In this document: one piece after another, positions 26,676-34,920 of the stretch
Numbering within the stretch: position 1 is the stretch's first letter
Layout: every line of letters begins with the position of its first letter
Origin: Nitratireductor soli
Lineage (GTDB): Bacteria > Pseudomonadota > Alphaproteobacteria > Rhizobiales > Rhizobiaceae
Reading direction: 5' to 3'
NCBI RefSeq assembly: GCF_001050155.1
Contig: NZ_LFVY01000001.1
Span: 186,001 to 250,000, forward strand
Length of the DNA: 64,000 nucleotides
Made by a program: the position numbers and the translations under genes
Notes under the pieces: model-generated
Told to the model about the DNA's origin: nothing
The model's input: the letters and a program-made list of their open reading frames with translations, nothing else
Database searches by the model: none

Positions 26676-26820
26676 TCGTTCCGGCAGGACCCTCGGGTCG
26701 GAGCCCGAGGGTGACGAATGGCAGGGGTGTTGGCGTCAATCGCCGGGCCGGAGACTTGCTCACGCCTTCCCACAATTCGTCATGCCCGGCCCCCGAGCCG
26801 GGCATCCATGCCTGAACGGC
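26676..26820. repeat. Two hairpin repeats of the GTCAT-CCGG type
   Basis: In the 302-bp gap inside the amino-acid transport locus are two palindromes: ccctcgg.../...ccgaggg near 26690-26713 and atgcccggc ccccga gccgggcat at 26783-26806. Related sequence (gtcatcc then a GC-rich hairpin then ggatccatgcc) recurs at 47715-47752 and, in the catc-ccgg form, at 41407-41446 and 53926-53966. The remainder of the gap has no gene. Confidence 0.65.
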
Positions 26821-26935
26821 ACATCTCCCGCGCCGGCACCGCCTTTCCTTACCCCGCATCGATGAGGGGCAGCACCGGCATTTGCTGCTATGGTGCTGCC
26901 GAACCCGTTGTCCCGCCAGACGAGAAGCCAGACCC

Positions 26936-27610
26936 GTGAGACCGCTTGATCTCGACTACATGCTGGGGCTCGTCCCCGTCCTTCTGAAATATGTGCCGCT
27001 GACGCTCGCCATGGCGTCGGTGGCCATGGTGTGCGCGCTGGCGCTGGCCTCGCTGATGGCGATCGTCCGCGTCACGCGGGTGCCGCTGCTGGATGGTTTC
27101 ACCCAGGTCTTCATCAGCTTCTTTCGCGGCACGCCGCTTCTGGTGCAGCTGTTCCTGTTCTATTACGGCCTGCCGCAGGTCTTCTCCTTCCTCACCGCCA
27201 TCAATGGCGTGACGGCGGCGATCATGGGGCTGACCCTGCATTTCTCCGCCTATATGGCCGAGAGCATCCGCGCGGCGATCATCGGCGTCGACCGGTCGCA
27301 GTGGGAAGCCTCGCTGTCGGTCGGCATGACGACGCCGCAGATGATGCGCCGCATCATCCTGCCGCAGGCAGCCCGCATCGCCGCGCCGACGCTGGTCAAT
27401 TACTTCGTCGACATCATCAAGAGCACATCGCTCGCCTTCACGCTCGGCGTGACGGAGCTGATGGGCGCGGCGCAGAAGGAGGCTGCCGGCAGCTTCCTCT
27501 ATTTCGAGGCCTTCATCCTCGTCGCCCTCATCTACTGGGTCATCGTCGAGGCGCTGACCGTGGTGCAGCGCCAGCTCGAGGCACGGCTTGGAAAGGCGCA
27601 TGCGCGATGA
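26936..27610 (+). CDS. Polar amino-acid ABC transporter permease
   Basis: The 224-aa HisM/GlnP-type inner-membrane protein has about five membrane segments. Landmarks are FFRGTPLLVQLFLFYYGLP and the EAA loop EASLSVGMTTPQMMRRIILPQAARI. I chose the GTG at 26936 because the frame upstream (54 bp) lacks the family pattern and a gagaag precedes it. It overlaps the ATPase gene by 4 bp and probably forms a homodimeric pore. Confidence 0.9.
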   Translation: MRPLDLDYMLGLVPVLLKYVPLTLAMASVAMVCALALASLMAIVRVTRVPLLDGFTQVFISFFRGTPLLVQLFLFYYGLPQVFSFLTAINGVTAAIMGLTLHFSAYMAESIRAAIIGVDRSQWEASLSVGMTTPQMMRRIILPQAARIAAPTLVNYFVDIIKSTSLAFTLGVTELMGAAQKEAAGSFLYFEAFILVALIYWVIVEALTVVQRQLEARLGKAHAR

Positions 27611-28338
27611 TCTCGGTCAAGGGCCTCACCAAGCGCTTCGGCACCAACACCGTGCTCGACGCCATCGACCTCGAGATCGAAGCGGGCGAGCGGGTGGCCG
27701 TCATCGGCCCGTCGGGCACCGGCAAGTCGACGCTCCTGCGCTCGCTGAATTTCCTCGAGAAGCCGGATGAGGGCCTGATCACCGTCGGCCCTGTGCGCGT
27801 CGATGCAAAGACGGCGAGCGCCGACGAACAGCGGGCGATCCGCCGGCAGACCTCGTTCGTTTTCCAGAATTACGCGCTGTTTGCCAACAAGACGGCGCGC
27901 GACAACATTGCCGAGGGGCTGATCACGGTGCGCGGCTGGGACAAGGCGAAGGCGCATGCGCGCGCCGACGAAATCCTGTCCACCATCGGCCTCACCGAGA
28001 AAGCCGACAGCTATCCGGCGTCCCTGTCCGGCGGCCAGCAGCAGCGCGTCGGCATCGGCCGCGCCATGGCGGCGGATGCCGAGCTGATGCTGATCGACGA
28101 ACCCACCTCGGCGCTCGACCCCGAGTGGATCGACGAGGTGCTGCAACTCTTGAAACGCGTTGCCGACGCGCGCCAGACCATGCTGATCGTCACCCATGAA
28201 ATGCAGTTCGCCCGCGACATCTCGGACCGTGTGCTGTTCATGGATGGCGGGCGGATCGTCGAACAGGGGCCGCCGGAGGTGATGTTCACGAAGCCGAAAG
28301 ACCCGCGCACCGCCGCCTTCCTGCGCAAGGTCCTGTAA
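27607..28338 (+). CDS. Polar amino-acid ABC transporter ATPase
   Basis: The 243-aa ATPase has Walker A GPSGTGKST, Q-loop VFQNYALFANKT, signature LSGGQQQR, Walker B LMLIDEPTSALD and switch IVTHEMQFARDI, the last typical of the GlnQ/YecC amino-acid group. Start ATG 27607 overlaps the permease stop (ATGA). It drives import by the binding protein and permease just upstream. Confidence 0.93.
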   Translation: MISVKGLTKRFGTNTVLDAIDLEIEAGERVAVIGPSGTGKSTLLRSLNFLEKPDEGLITVGPVRVDAKTASADEQRAIRRQTSFVFQNYALFANKTARDNIAEGLITVRGWDKAKAHARADEILSTIGLTEKADSYPASLSGGQQQRVGIGRAMAADAELMLIDEPTSALDPEWIDEVLQLLKRVADARQTMLIVTHEMQFARDISDRVLFMDGGRIVEQGPPEVMFTKPKDPRTAAFLRKVL

Positions 28339-28373
28339 AAGCGGTCCGCGTGGGCGCCGCCGCCGACCGGACG

Positions 28374-28436
28374 TCAGGCAATGAGGATCAGAAGCCCGAG
28401 CCCGATGATCGCCAGCGCCAGCGCGCAGCCAGTCAT
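28374..28436 (-). CDS. Possible 20-residue membrane microprotein
   Basis: In the 189-bp gap after the ATPase gene the minus strand has an open frame MTGCALALAIIGLGLLILIA followed by TGA, a perfect single transmembrane helix. A GCAGGA sits immediately before the ATG, too close for a good ribosome-binding site. It is short enough to be chance and is listed only because of its uniform hydrophobicity. Confidence 0.2.
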   Translation of the reverse strand: MTGCALALAIIGLGLLILIA

Positions 28437-28527
28437 TCCTGCCGGCGCGACTTGCCGGCGGCGGGTCGTCGGCTAAGCTAAGCGTGCTGCTTCGAGGGGT
28501 GAAAGTGACAATCGTGACGCGATTCAA

Positions 28528-29748
28528 ATGGACTCCCTGATCACGGCAGCGGGTCTTGCTCTTGCGGCGGGAGATCCGCTCGGCGCGCTGAACCGCGTCG
28601 CCCTGCGGGATGACGCGCCGGCGCTTGCGCTGCGTGGCATTGCGATGGCGCAGCTTGGCGATCTCGACCGCGCAAAGCTTCTGCTGCGGCGCGCGGGGCG
28701 CGCTTTCGGCCCCAGGGAAAGAACGGCCCGAGCGCGCTGCGTGCTGGCCGAAGCGGAAATCGCGCTTGTCTCGCGTGACCTGGCCTGGCCGGCCAAGGCG
28801 CTGCAGGAGGCGTGCGACACACTTGAAGGGCGTGGCGATTTGGCAAATGCCGCCTATGCGCGCTATCTCGGAATTCGCCGGCTTCTCCTGATCGGGCGCC
28901 TCGACGAAGCCGAAAGCGGGGTTGCCGCGCTGGATCCCGTTCACCTTCCGCTGCCGGCGAGGGCCGCCTTCGAGCTTGTCGTCGCGGGCATCGCCATGCG
29001 GCGCGTCAAGGCGGATGTGGCGGGCGCGGCGCTCGCCCGTGCCGAAAATGCCGCGCGAGACGCTGGCATTCCCGCCTTGACGGCGGAGGTCGAGAGCGCT
29101 CGGCTTGCCTTCGATACGCCGGCGGCGCGGCTGGTGACGGCCGGCACGGAGCGTCTTCTTTCGCTCGGCGATGTCGAAGCGCTTCTGGCGTCGGAGACGT
29201 TCATCGTCGATGCCTGCCGCCACGCCGTCCGCAGCAAGGGCAGGGTGGTTTCGCTCGAACGGCGCCCCGTCCTGTTTTCTCTCGTCCGGCTGCTTGCCGA
29301 AGCCTGGCCCGGCGACGTTTCGCGCGACGCGCTGGTTGCAACGGCCTTCCGGGCCAAGGAAGCGGATGAATCGCACCGCGCGCGCCTGCGGGTCGAGATC
29401 GGGCGGCTGCGCGCCCAGCTTCGAACGCTCGCCGGCATCAGCGCGACCAGGCGGGGATTTGCGCTCGTGCCCCGCGGCAATGGCGCGGTTGCCGTGCTGG
29501 CGCGCCCGGTGGACGACGATCACGCGGCGGTGCTGGCCCTGCTGGCCGACGGGGAGGCGTGGTCGAGTTCGGCGCTTGCGCTGGCGCTGGATGTCAGTCC
29601 GCGCACCGTGCAGCGCGCGCTGGAGCAGCTTGGCCGGGCCGGCAAGGTGCAATCCTTCGGGCGTGGGCGGGCGCGGCGATGGGTAACACCACCGGTGCCG
29701 GGATTCCCGACAACCTTGTTACTCCCGGTGCGGCTTCCCGGCGGGTAG
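28528..29748 (+). CDS. Transcriptional regulator with helical-repeat and two winged-helix regions
   Basis: The 406-aa protein is not assignable to a named family by eye. Residues 1-210 are helical repeats resembling TPRs, with motifs such as ALRGIAMAQLGDLDRAKLLLRRAG. Residues about 236-315 look like an OmpR/SARP-type winged helix (SLERRPVLFSLVRLLAE ... RARLRVEIGRLRAQLRTLAGI, then RRGFALVP). Residues about 330-390 look like a second helix-turn-helix (WSSSALALALDVSPRTVQRALEQL) with a basic wing. No receiver or sensor domain is seen. It lies 65 bp before the propeller gene on the same strand and may control it. Confidence 0.6.
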   Translation: MDSLITAAGLALAAGDPLGALNRVALRDDAPALALRGIAMAQLGDLDRAKLLLRRAGRAFGPRERTARARCVLAEAEIALVSRDLAWPAKALQEACDTLEGRGDLANAAYARYLGIRRLLLIGRLDEAESGVAALDPVHLPLPARAAFELVVAGIAMRRVKADVAGAALARAENAARDAGIPALTAEVESARLAFDTPAARLVTAGTERLLSLGDVEALLASETFIVDACRHAVRSKGRVVSLERRPVLFSLVRLLAEAWPGDVSRDALVATAFRAKEADESHRARLRVEIGRLRAQLRTLAGISATRRGFALVPRGNGAVAVLARPVDDDHAAVLALLADGEAWSSSALALALDVSPRTVQRALEQLGRAGKVQSFGRGRARRWVTPPVPGFPTTLLLPVRLPGG

Positions 29749-29813
29749 TGTGGGTTCAAGCCGGGTTGAGAGAAGCTGATCCGGCATCACCCCACTTTCG
29801 AATGGAGGCATCG

Positions 29814-30464
29814 ATGAGACAAGCTGCGAGAATCCTTCGCGAATACGGGCCGTTCCGGAACATCGACGCCGTGCATGGGGTCACCCATGACGGCACGCGG
29901 CTCTGGTTCGCTTCCGGTACGAAATTGAATGCGCTCGACACGGAGAGCGGCGCGATATCGCGGTCGCTCGATGTCGCCGCGCAGGCGGGCACCGCCTATG
30001 ACGGCAAGCACCTGTTCCAGATCGCCGAAGACCGGATCCAGAAGATCGATCCCGAGACGGGCGATGTGCTGGCGACGATCCCGGCGCCTGGAAACGGCGG
30101 CGATTCTGGTCTTGCCTGGGCCGAAGGGGCGCTGTGGGTGGGGCAGTATCGCGAGCGGAAGATCCACCAGGTGGATCCCGACACGGGCGCCGTCCTGCGG
30201 ACGATCGAATCGAACCGCTTCGTCACCGGGGTAACCTGGGTCGATGGCGAGCTCTGGCATGGAACCTGGGAAGGCGATAAGAACGAATTGAGGCGCATCG
30301 ATCCCGAAACCGGCGCAGTCCTGGCGACACTCGACCTGCCCGCGGGAATGGGCGTGTCCGGGCTCGAAGCCGATGGGAGCGGCCACCTGTTCTGCGGCGG
30401 CGGGGACAGCGGCACGATCAGGGTCGTCGAGCGGCCAGTGCGCAAGACCGTGTCCGCTGCCTGA
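29814..30464 (+). CDS. Small beta-propeller protein of the PQQ/Vgb-like type
   Basis: The 216-aa protein has five repeats of about 40 residues. Repeats share the ending IDPETG.VL.T(I/L) (IQKIDPETGDVLATI, IHQVDPDTGAVLRTI, LRRIDPETGAVLATL) and starts like GVTWVDGELWHG. This is a beta-propeller blade pattern as in glutamine-cyclotransferase-like or streptogramin-lyase-like proteins. There is no signal peptide, so it should be cytoplasmic. Start ATG 29814 has GGAGG 6 bp before it. No catalytic residue set is recognisable; it may bind a ligand or a partner. Confidence 0.65.
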   Translation: MRQAARILREYGPFRNIDAVHGVTHDGTRLWFASGTKLNALDTESGAISRSLDVAAQAGTAYDGKHLFQIAEDRIQKIDPETGDVLATIPAPGNGGDSGLAWAEGALWVGQYRERKIHQVDPDTGAVLRTIESNRFVTGVTWVDGELWHGTWEGDKNELRRIDPETGAVLATLDLPAGMGVSGLEADGSGHLFCGGGDSGTIRVVERPVRKTVSAA

Positions 30465-30470
30465 TCACCG

Positions 30471-30508
30471 CAACCGGTCTATCTCTTTGTTTTTCCGCAT
30501 AAATGCTC
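30471..30508. repeat. RIME-like repeat, truncated copy
   Basis: Only the module accggtctatctctttgtttttccgcataaatgctc remains, just after the propeller gene's stop codon. The inner palindromes of the full element are missing. Confidence 0.7.
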
Positions 30509-30587
30509 CAGTGTCCTGCCCCAGCCAAACCGACAGGTTTGGACTGGGACAAGCAGGCCACTAGAATATTGATTCTAGGGCAACTTT

Positions 30588-30630
30588 GCTTCGCTTGAAA
30601 TGAAGGAAAAGCCTTCATTTCAAGCGAAGC
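30588..30630. terminator. 19-bp perfect hairpin downstream of accA
   Basis: Perfect 19-bp inverted repeat gcttcgcttgaaatgaagg / ccttcatttcaagcgaagc with a 5-nt loop, placed between the convergent propeller gene and accA. There is no long T-run on either strand, so it may terminate weakly or stabilise the 3' ends. A second palindrome, ctagaatattgattctag, is adjacent at 30561-30578. Confidence 0.55.
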
Positions 30631-30648
30631 GTTGCACTAGCGCCGTCG

Positions 30649-31599
30649 TCAGAGATTGCGGCCGATGGCCAGGAATTTCTCGCGGCGGTGCTCGCGGTAG
30701 TCCATGTTGCTCGCCGTCAGGTCGGCGAAGCCCTTTTCGATCTGCTCGCCGACCGCCTTGATCGTCGCTTGCGGTCCGCGGTGCGCGCCGCCCAGGGGCT
30801 CGGCGACGATGCCGTCGATGACCTTCAGGCCGGCCAGATCCTGCGCCGTGATCTTCATGTTGGTGGCGGCATCCTTGGCGCGCGTCGTGTCGCGCCAGAG
30901 GATCGAAGCCGCACCCTCGGGCGAGATCACCGAATAGATCGAATGCTCCAGCATGTAGACATGGTTGGCGGTGGCGATGGCGATGGCGCCGCCGGAGCCG
31001 CCTTCGCCGATGATGACGGCGATGTTCGGAACTTTCAGGCCAAGCGATACCGAAGTGGAGCGGGCGATGGCCTCGGCCTGGCCGCGCTCTTCGGCGCCGA
31101 TGCCGGGATAGGCGCCCGTCGTATCGACGAGGCTGACGATCTTGATGCCGAAACGGTCGGCCAGTTCCATCACGCGCACGGCCTTGCGATAGCCCTCGGG
31201 CCGCGCCATGCCGAAATTGTGCTTCAGGCGGCTTTGCGTGTCATTGCCCTTTTCCTGGCCGATGACGGCGACGGATTCGCCGTTGAACCGGGCAAAGCCG
31301 GCCACCACGGCCTGGTCCTCGCCAAAGGCGCGGTCGCCGGCCAGCGGCGTGAATTCGGTGAACAGGGCGTTGACGTAGTCCATGCAGTGCGGCCGGTCGG
31401 GATGGCGGGCCACCTGCGCCTTCTGCCATGGCGTCAGGGCGCGATAAATCTCGCTCAGCGCATCCTTCGAGCGCTTTTCGAGGCGGGCGATCTCATCGGC
31501 GACATCCACCGCCTCGCCGGCTTCGGCGAGCTTCTTCAGCTCGAGAATCTGGCCTTCGAGATCGGCGACCGGTTTTTCAAAATCGAGATAATTATACAT
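30649..31599 (-). CDS. accA: Acetyl-CoA carboxylase carboxyltransferase subunit alpha
   Basis: The 316-aa AccA subunit pairs with AccD to transfer carboxyl from carboxybiotin to acetyl-CoA, making malonyl-CoA for fatty-acid synthesis. Diagnostic blocks are [49 protein letters not shown] and [13 protein letters not shown]. Length matches the family. In rhizobia accA commonly follows xerD as here. Confidence 0.97.
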   Translation of the reverse strand: MYNYLDFEKPVADLEGQILELKKLAEAGEAVDVADEIARLEKRSKDALSEIYRALTPWQKAQVARHPDRPHCMDYVNALFTEFTPLAGDRAFGEDQAVVAGFARFNGESVAVIGQEKGNDTQSRLKHNFGMARPEGYRKAVRVMELADRFGIKIVSLVDTTGAYPGIGAEERGQAEAIARSTSVSLGLKVPNIAVIIGEGGSGGAIAIATANHVYMLEHSIYSVISPEGAASILWRDTTRAKDAATNMKITAQDLAGLKVIDGIVAEPLGGAHRGPQATIKAVGEQIEKGFADLTASNMDYREHRREKFLAIGRNL

Positions 31600-31669
31600 T
31601 CACTCGCCAAATCGGACACGAGACACTGCGACAAGGCATCTCACGGTTGAACACGGGCGTGTTGCCTCT

Positions 31670-31731
31670 CATTGTTTTCCGCAATTCAGGACGGAAAACC
31701 AGTTCCCGCTTTTCCTGGAATTGCTCTGGAA
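31670..31731. repeat. Second intergenic repeat type between xerD and accA
   Basis: attgttttccgcaattcagg...cggaaaacc...ttttcctggaattgctctgg. It has the same layout as the RIME-like family (attgttttccgca at one end, gctct at the other) but different inner arms (gcaattcagga / tcctggaattgc). It occupies most of the 159-bp gap. Confidence 0.6.
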
Positions 31732-31758
31732 ACGACGCCCCACATAACGGTGATCAGC

Positions 31759-32697
31759 CTAATCGGCAAGCGGATGGTGTTTTTGAACCAGTTCCGTCAG
31801 GCGTTTTTCAAGCACGTGGGTGTAGATCTGCGTGGTCGATATGTCCGAATGACCCAGCAATTCCTGCACCGCGCGCAGGTCGGCGCCGTTCTGCAGCAGA
31901 TGGCTGGCGAAAGCGTGGCGCAGCACATGCGGCGAGATTTTCGCCGTGGCGATGCCGGCGCGGGCGGCCACCGCCTTCAGGTCGCGGGCAAACACCTGGC
32001 GCGGCAGGTGGCCGCTGTGCGAGCCGGAGGGAAACAGCCACGGGCTGTCGGCCAGCGCCTTGCGCGTGGCGCGCTCCTTCAGCCAGGCCTGCATCGCCGT
32101 TCGCGCCTTGGCCGAAAGCGGCACGATGCGCTCCTTGCCGCCCTTGCCGCGCACGGCGAAGAACCGCTCGTCGCGCAGCGCCACCGTCACCGGCAGGCCG
32201 ACCAGCTCGGACACGCGCAGGCCGGATGCGTAAAGCACTTCGAGCAGGGCGTGCAGGCGCAGCGCCGCCAGATGGGCCGGTGTGCCGGGTGGCGCTTCGT
32301 GCGCCTCGGCGGCGGTCCTTTCGAGCAGCTTTTCCGTCTCCTCCTCGCTCAGCGTCTTGGGCAGGGGGCGGCCTTTTTTCGGGCTGTCGAGGACGCCGGT
32401 CGGGTCGTTGGCGCGCAGCCCTTCGGTATAGAGGAAATGAAAGAACTGACGCAGCGCCGAGAGTTTCCGCGTCTGGGTGGTGGCGGCGAAACCCTGGGCC
32501 GACAGGGAGGCCAGGAAGGCGCGCAGATCGTCGGGCGCGGCCTCTGACAGCCGGCCGCCGGCCGCGCCGATATGGGCTGCGGCGTCTTCCAGGTCGCGGC
32601 GATAGGAGGAAAGCGTGTTGTCGCTGGCGCCGCGTTCGGCGGCCATCATTTCGAGGAACGCCTCGATGCGGGCGGCGCTGGAGACGGTCGGGCTCAT
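31759..32697 (-). CDS. xerD: Site-specific tyrosine recombinase XerD
   Basis: The 312-aa recombinase resolves chromosome dimers at dif with XerC. The N-terminal SAM-like domain spans about residues 1-95. The catalytic set is visible as R in [14 protein letters not shown] in [12 protein letters not shown]-x-x-R in [16 protein letters not shown] in [13 protein letters not shown] with the Tyr nucleophile at its end (QIYTH). The context (accA, aroK) is the normal chromosomal one, so it is the housekeeping recombinase and not an element integrase. Confidence 0.95.
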   Translation of the reverse strand: MSPTVSSAARIEAFLEMMAAERGASDNTLSSYRRDLEDAAAHIGAAGGRLSEAAPDDLRAFLASLSAQGFAATTQTRKLSALRQFFHFLYTEGLRANDPTGVLDSPKKGRPLPKTLSEEETEKLLERTAAEAHEAPPGTPAHLAALRLHALLEVLYASGLRVSELVGLPVTVALRDERFFAVRGKGGKERIVPLSAKARTAMQAWLKERATRKALADSPWLFPSGSHSGHLPRQVFARDLKAVAARAGIATAKISPHVLRHAFASHLLQNGADLRAVQELLGHSDISTTQIYTHVLEKRLTELVQKHHPLAD

Positions 32698-32843
32698 CGC
32701 GGCGGGTTCAGCTTGTCAGCGGGAACGCGCACGCTGATCTCGGCGGTCTGCGGCTCGACGAACGCCACCAGCGCCAGCATGGAACCATAGACCAGCCCCG
32801 CCAGAACGGCGATGATCACGATTAGCCGAAAAAGCGTCGGCAT
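32694..32843 (-). CDS. Small single-pass membrane protein upstream of xerD
   Basis: The 49-aa protein starts [20 protein letters not shown], with one transmembrane helix and a short soluble tail ([16 protein letters not shown]). It overlaps the xerD start by 4 bp (ATGA), has an AAAGAGA ribosome-binding site, and is divergent from aroK. Small proteins of this type occupy this position in related genomes as I recall; function unknown. Confidence 0.72.
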   Translation of the reverse strand: MPTLFRLIVIIAVLAGLVYGSMLALVAFVEPQTAEISVRVPADKLNPPR

Positions 32844-33038
32844 ATCTCTTTTTGCCCCGGTTCTGCTGTTGTCTTGCCCCGTCCCGTTATGGGATGCCGA
32901 CCCGTTCATTGCAAGTTCGGGGCAAGTTCGGGGCAAGCCTGCGGGCCGGCTGCGGGAGGATCGCCGCGACCCGATAGTCCCCGGACGGCTTGACGGATCA
33001 GGGCTTTTGTGTCGAAACCGACGGACAAAGGCGCGATC

Positions 33039-33650
33039 ATGATTGTCACCGACATTGCTGCAAGTTCCGACCTCGCGACGCTTGGCCAAAGGCTGGGCGC
33101 GCGCTCCGTCGTCTTTGTCGGGCTGATGGGCGCCGGCAAGACGGTGATCGGCCGGCGCGTCGCCGAAATGCTCGGCCTGCCCTTCATCGACAGCGACCAT
33201 GAGATCGAGGACGTGTCACGCATGACGGTCGCCGATCTCTTCTCCGCCTATGGGGAAGCGGAGTTCCGCGCGCTGGAGCGGCGGGTGATCGCCCGGCTCC
33301 TGAAGACGGGGCCGCGCGTCGTCTCGACCGGCGGCGGTGCCTTCGTCAACCCGGCCACGCGGCGGGCGGTGGCGCGGCGCGGCGTCTCCGTCTGGCTGAG
33401 GGCGGATCTGCCGACGCTGGTCGAGCGCGTCGGGCGCAAGACCACGCGGCCGCTGCTCAACAACAATGATCCGGAGGCGGTGCTGAGCCGGCTGATGGAA
33501 GAGCGCTATCCGCTTTATGCGCAGGCCGATATGGTGGTCAATTCGCGCAACGAGCCGAAGGACATCATTGCCGGCGAGGTGATTGCCGCGCTGCAAGCCC
33601 ATCTAGAGCGCCATGCGTCCGTTCGGACGCATAAAGGACGCTCTATCTGA
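33039..33650 (+). CDS. aroK: Shikimate kinase
   Basis: The 203-aa P-loop kinase phosphorylates shikimate in aromatic amino-acid synthesis. Walker A is [11 protein letters not shown]; the shikimate-binding region is DSDHEIE and [20 protein letters not shown] follows. I chose ATG 33039 (AAAGG upstream); GTG 33009 would add 10 residues. The last 15 or so residues ([14 protein letters not shown]) and the stop codon are encoded by a RIME-like repeat that begins at 33604. aroB follows after 112 bp. Confidence 0.92.
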   Translation: MIVTDIAASSDLATLGQRLGARSVVFVGLMGAGKTVIGRRVAEMLGLPFIDSDHEIEDVSRMTVADLFSAYGEAEFRALERRVIARLLKTGPRVVSTGGGAFVNPATRRAVARRGVSVWLRADLPTLVERVGRKTTRPLLNNNDPEAVLSRLMEERYPLYAQADMVVNSRNEPKDIIAGEVIAALQAHLERHASVRTHKGRSI

Positions 33651-33711
33651 TTGTTTTTCCGCATTTATGCGGGCGCCAGGTGAAATCACCTGACTTGCAA
33701 AATGCTCTAGA
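33604..33711. repeat. RIME-like repeat forming the 3' end of aroK
   Basis: A full copy: ctagagcgcc, hairpin atgcgtccgttcggacgcat, aaggacgctctatctgattgtttttccgcatttatgcgg, then gcgccaggtgaaatcacctgacttgcaaaatgctctag. It starts 47 bp before the aroK stop and fills the aroK-aroB gap, so it is partly coding. Its two ends read ctagagc and gctctag, mirror images containing TAG on either strand. Confidence 0.85.
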
Positions 33712-33762
33712 GGAGGAAGCCCTGAGACAGAAGTCCGGACAAGGCGCCGAGGGAGACGCCAG

Positions 33763-34920
33763 GTGAGCGAGACCCAGGTGAGCGAGACCCAGGTGAGCGA
33801 GACAATGACAGCGCCGGTCACGGTCGGGGTTTCGCTCGGCGACCGCTCCTATGACATTCTCATCGGGCCCGGCCTCATAGGGCGCGCCGGCGCCGAAGTC
33901 GCCCGGCGTCTGCCGGGCATCCGCGCCGCCATCGTCACCGACGCCAACGTCGCCGCGCACCATCTGGCGGCGATGCAGGCGAGCCTTGCGGCTTCCGGCG
34001 TCGAAGCGCAGGCGATCACTGTCGCGCCGGGCGAGAAATCCAAGGGTTTCGACACGCTGCAGGATGTGGTGGCGGGCATTCTCGACGCGCGGCTTGAGCG
34101 CGGCGATGCGATCATCGCGCTTGGCGGCGGCGTCGTCGGCGATCTGGCGGGGTTCGCCGCCGGCATCGTCCGGCGCGGCATGCGGTTCATCCAGGTGCCG
34201 ACCTCGCTGCTGGCGCAGGTGGATTCCTCGGTCGGCGGCAAGACGGGCATCAACACGGCGCATGGCAAGAACCTGGTCGGCGTGTTCCACCAGCCGCAAC
34301 TCGTGCTGGCGGATACCGAAGTGCTCGATACGCTGCCCGGGCGCGAATTCCGCGCCGGCTATGCGGAAATGGCCAAATACGGGCTGATCGACCGGCCGGA
34401 TTTCTTCGCCTGGCTGGAACAGAACTGGCAGGCCGTGTTTGCCGGCGGTGACGCGCGGGTCGAGGCGATCACCCAGGCCTGCCGCGCCAAGGCGGACGTG
34501 GTGGCGCGCGACGAGCGCGAGGCCGGCGACCGGGCATTGCTCAATCTGGGCCACACATTCGGCCACGCGCTGGAGGCCGCCACCTCCTATGACAGCGCGC
34601 GGCTGGTGCATGGCGAGGGCGTGTCGATCGGCATGGCGCTGGCGCATCGCTTCTCCGCCCGTCTGAATCTCGCCAGCCCGGACGATGCGGACCGCGTCGA
34701 GGCGCATCTGTCGGCGGTCGGCCTGCCGACGAAACTCTCCGACGTGCCGGGCGGCCTGCCTGGCGCCGAGCAGTTTCTAACCTATATGTCGCAGGACAAG
34801 AAGGTCGCGCGCGGCGCGCTGACCTTCGTTCTCACCCACGGGATCGGCCGGTCCTTCGTGGCGAAGGACGTGCCGGCCAGCCAAGTTCTTACCTTCCTCG
34901 AGGAGAATCTCCGCCAATGA
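33763..34920 (+). CDS. aroB: 3-dehydroquinate synthase
   Basis: The 385-aa NAD-dependent enzyme performs the second step of the shikimate pathway. Conserved: VAPGEKSKGF, GGGVVGDLAGFAAGIVRRG, QVPTSLLAQVDSSVGGKTGIN and the metal site LGHTFGHALEA. The N-terminus is unusual: the 15-base unit gtgagcgagacccag occurs in two full copies and one partial, giving VSETQVSETQVSET, so three GTG starts and one ATG (33805) compete. GTG 33763 has GAGGGAGA upstream. The next gene overlaps by 4 bp. Confidence 0.95.
   Translation: MSETQVSETQVSETMTAPVTVGVSLGDRSYDILIGPGLIGRAGAEVARRLPGIRAAIVTDANVAAHHLAAMQASLAASGVEAQAITVAPGEKSKGFDTLQDVVAGILDARLERGDAIIALGGGVVGDLAGFAAGIVRRGMRFIQVPTSLLAQVDSSVGGKTGINTAHGKNLVGVFHQPQLVLADTEVLDTLPGREFRAGYAEMAKYGLIDRPDFFAWLEQNWQAVFAGGDARVEAITQACRAKADVVARDEREAGDRALLNLGHTFGHALEAATSYDSARLVHGEGVSIGMALAHRFSARLNLASPDDADRVEAHLSAVGLPTKLSDVPGGLPGAEQFLTYMSQDKKVARGALTFVLTHGIGRSFVAKDVPASQVLTFLEENLRQ

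Noticed and set aside
27532-29652. A 706-residue minus-strand open frame across the ABC ATPase and regulator genes
   Set aside because: It crosses two unrelated plus-strand genes, lacks domain patterns and has an Arg/Gly/Ala-heavy composition typical of antisense frames.
31759-32697. Tyrosine recombinase as a sign of an integrated element
   Set aside because: Sequence and context (accA, aroK) fit the housekeeping XerD, and no attachment repeats are present.
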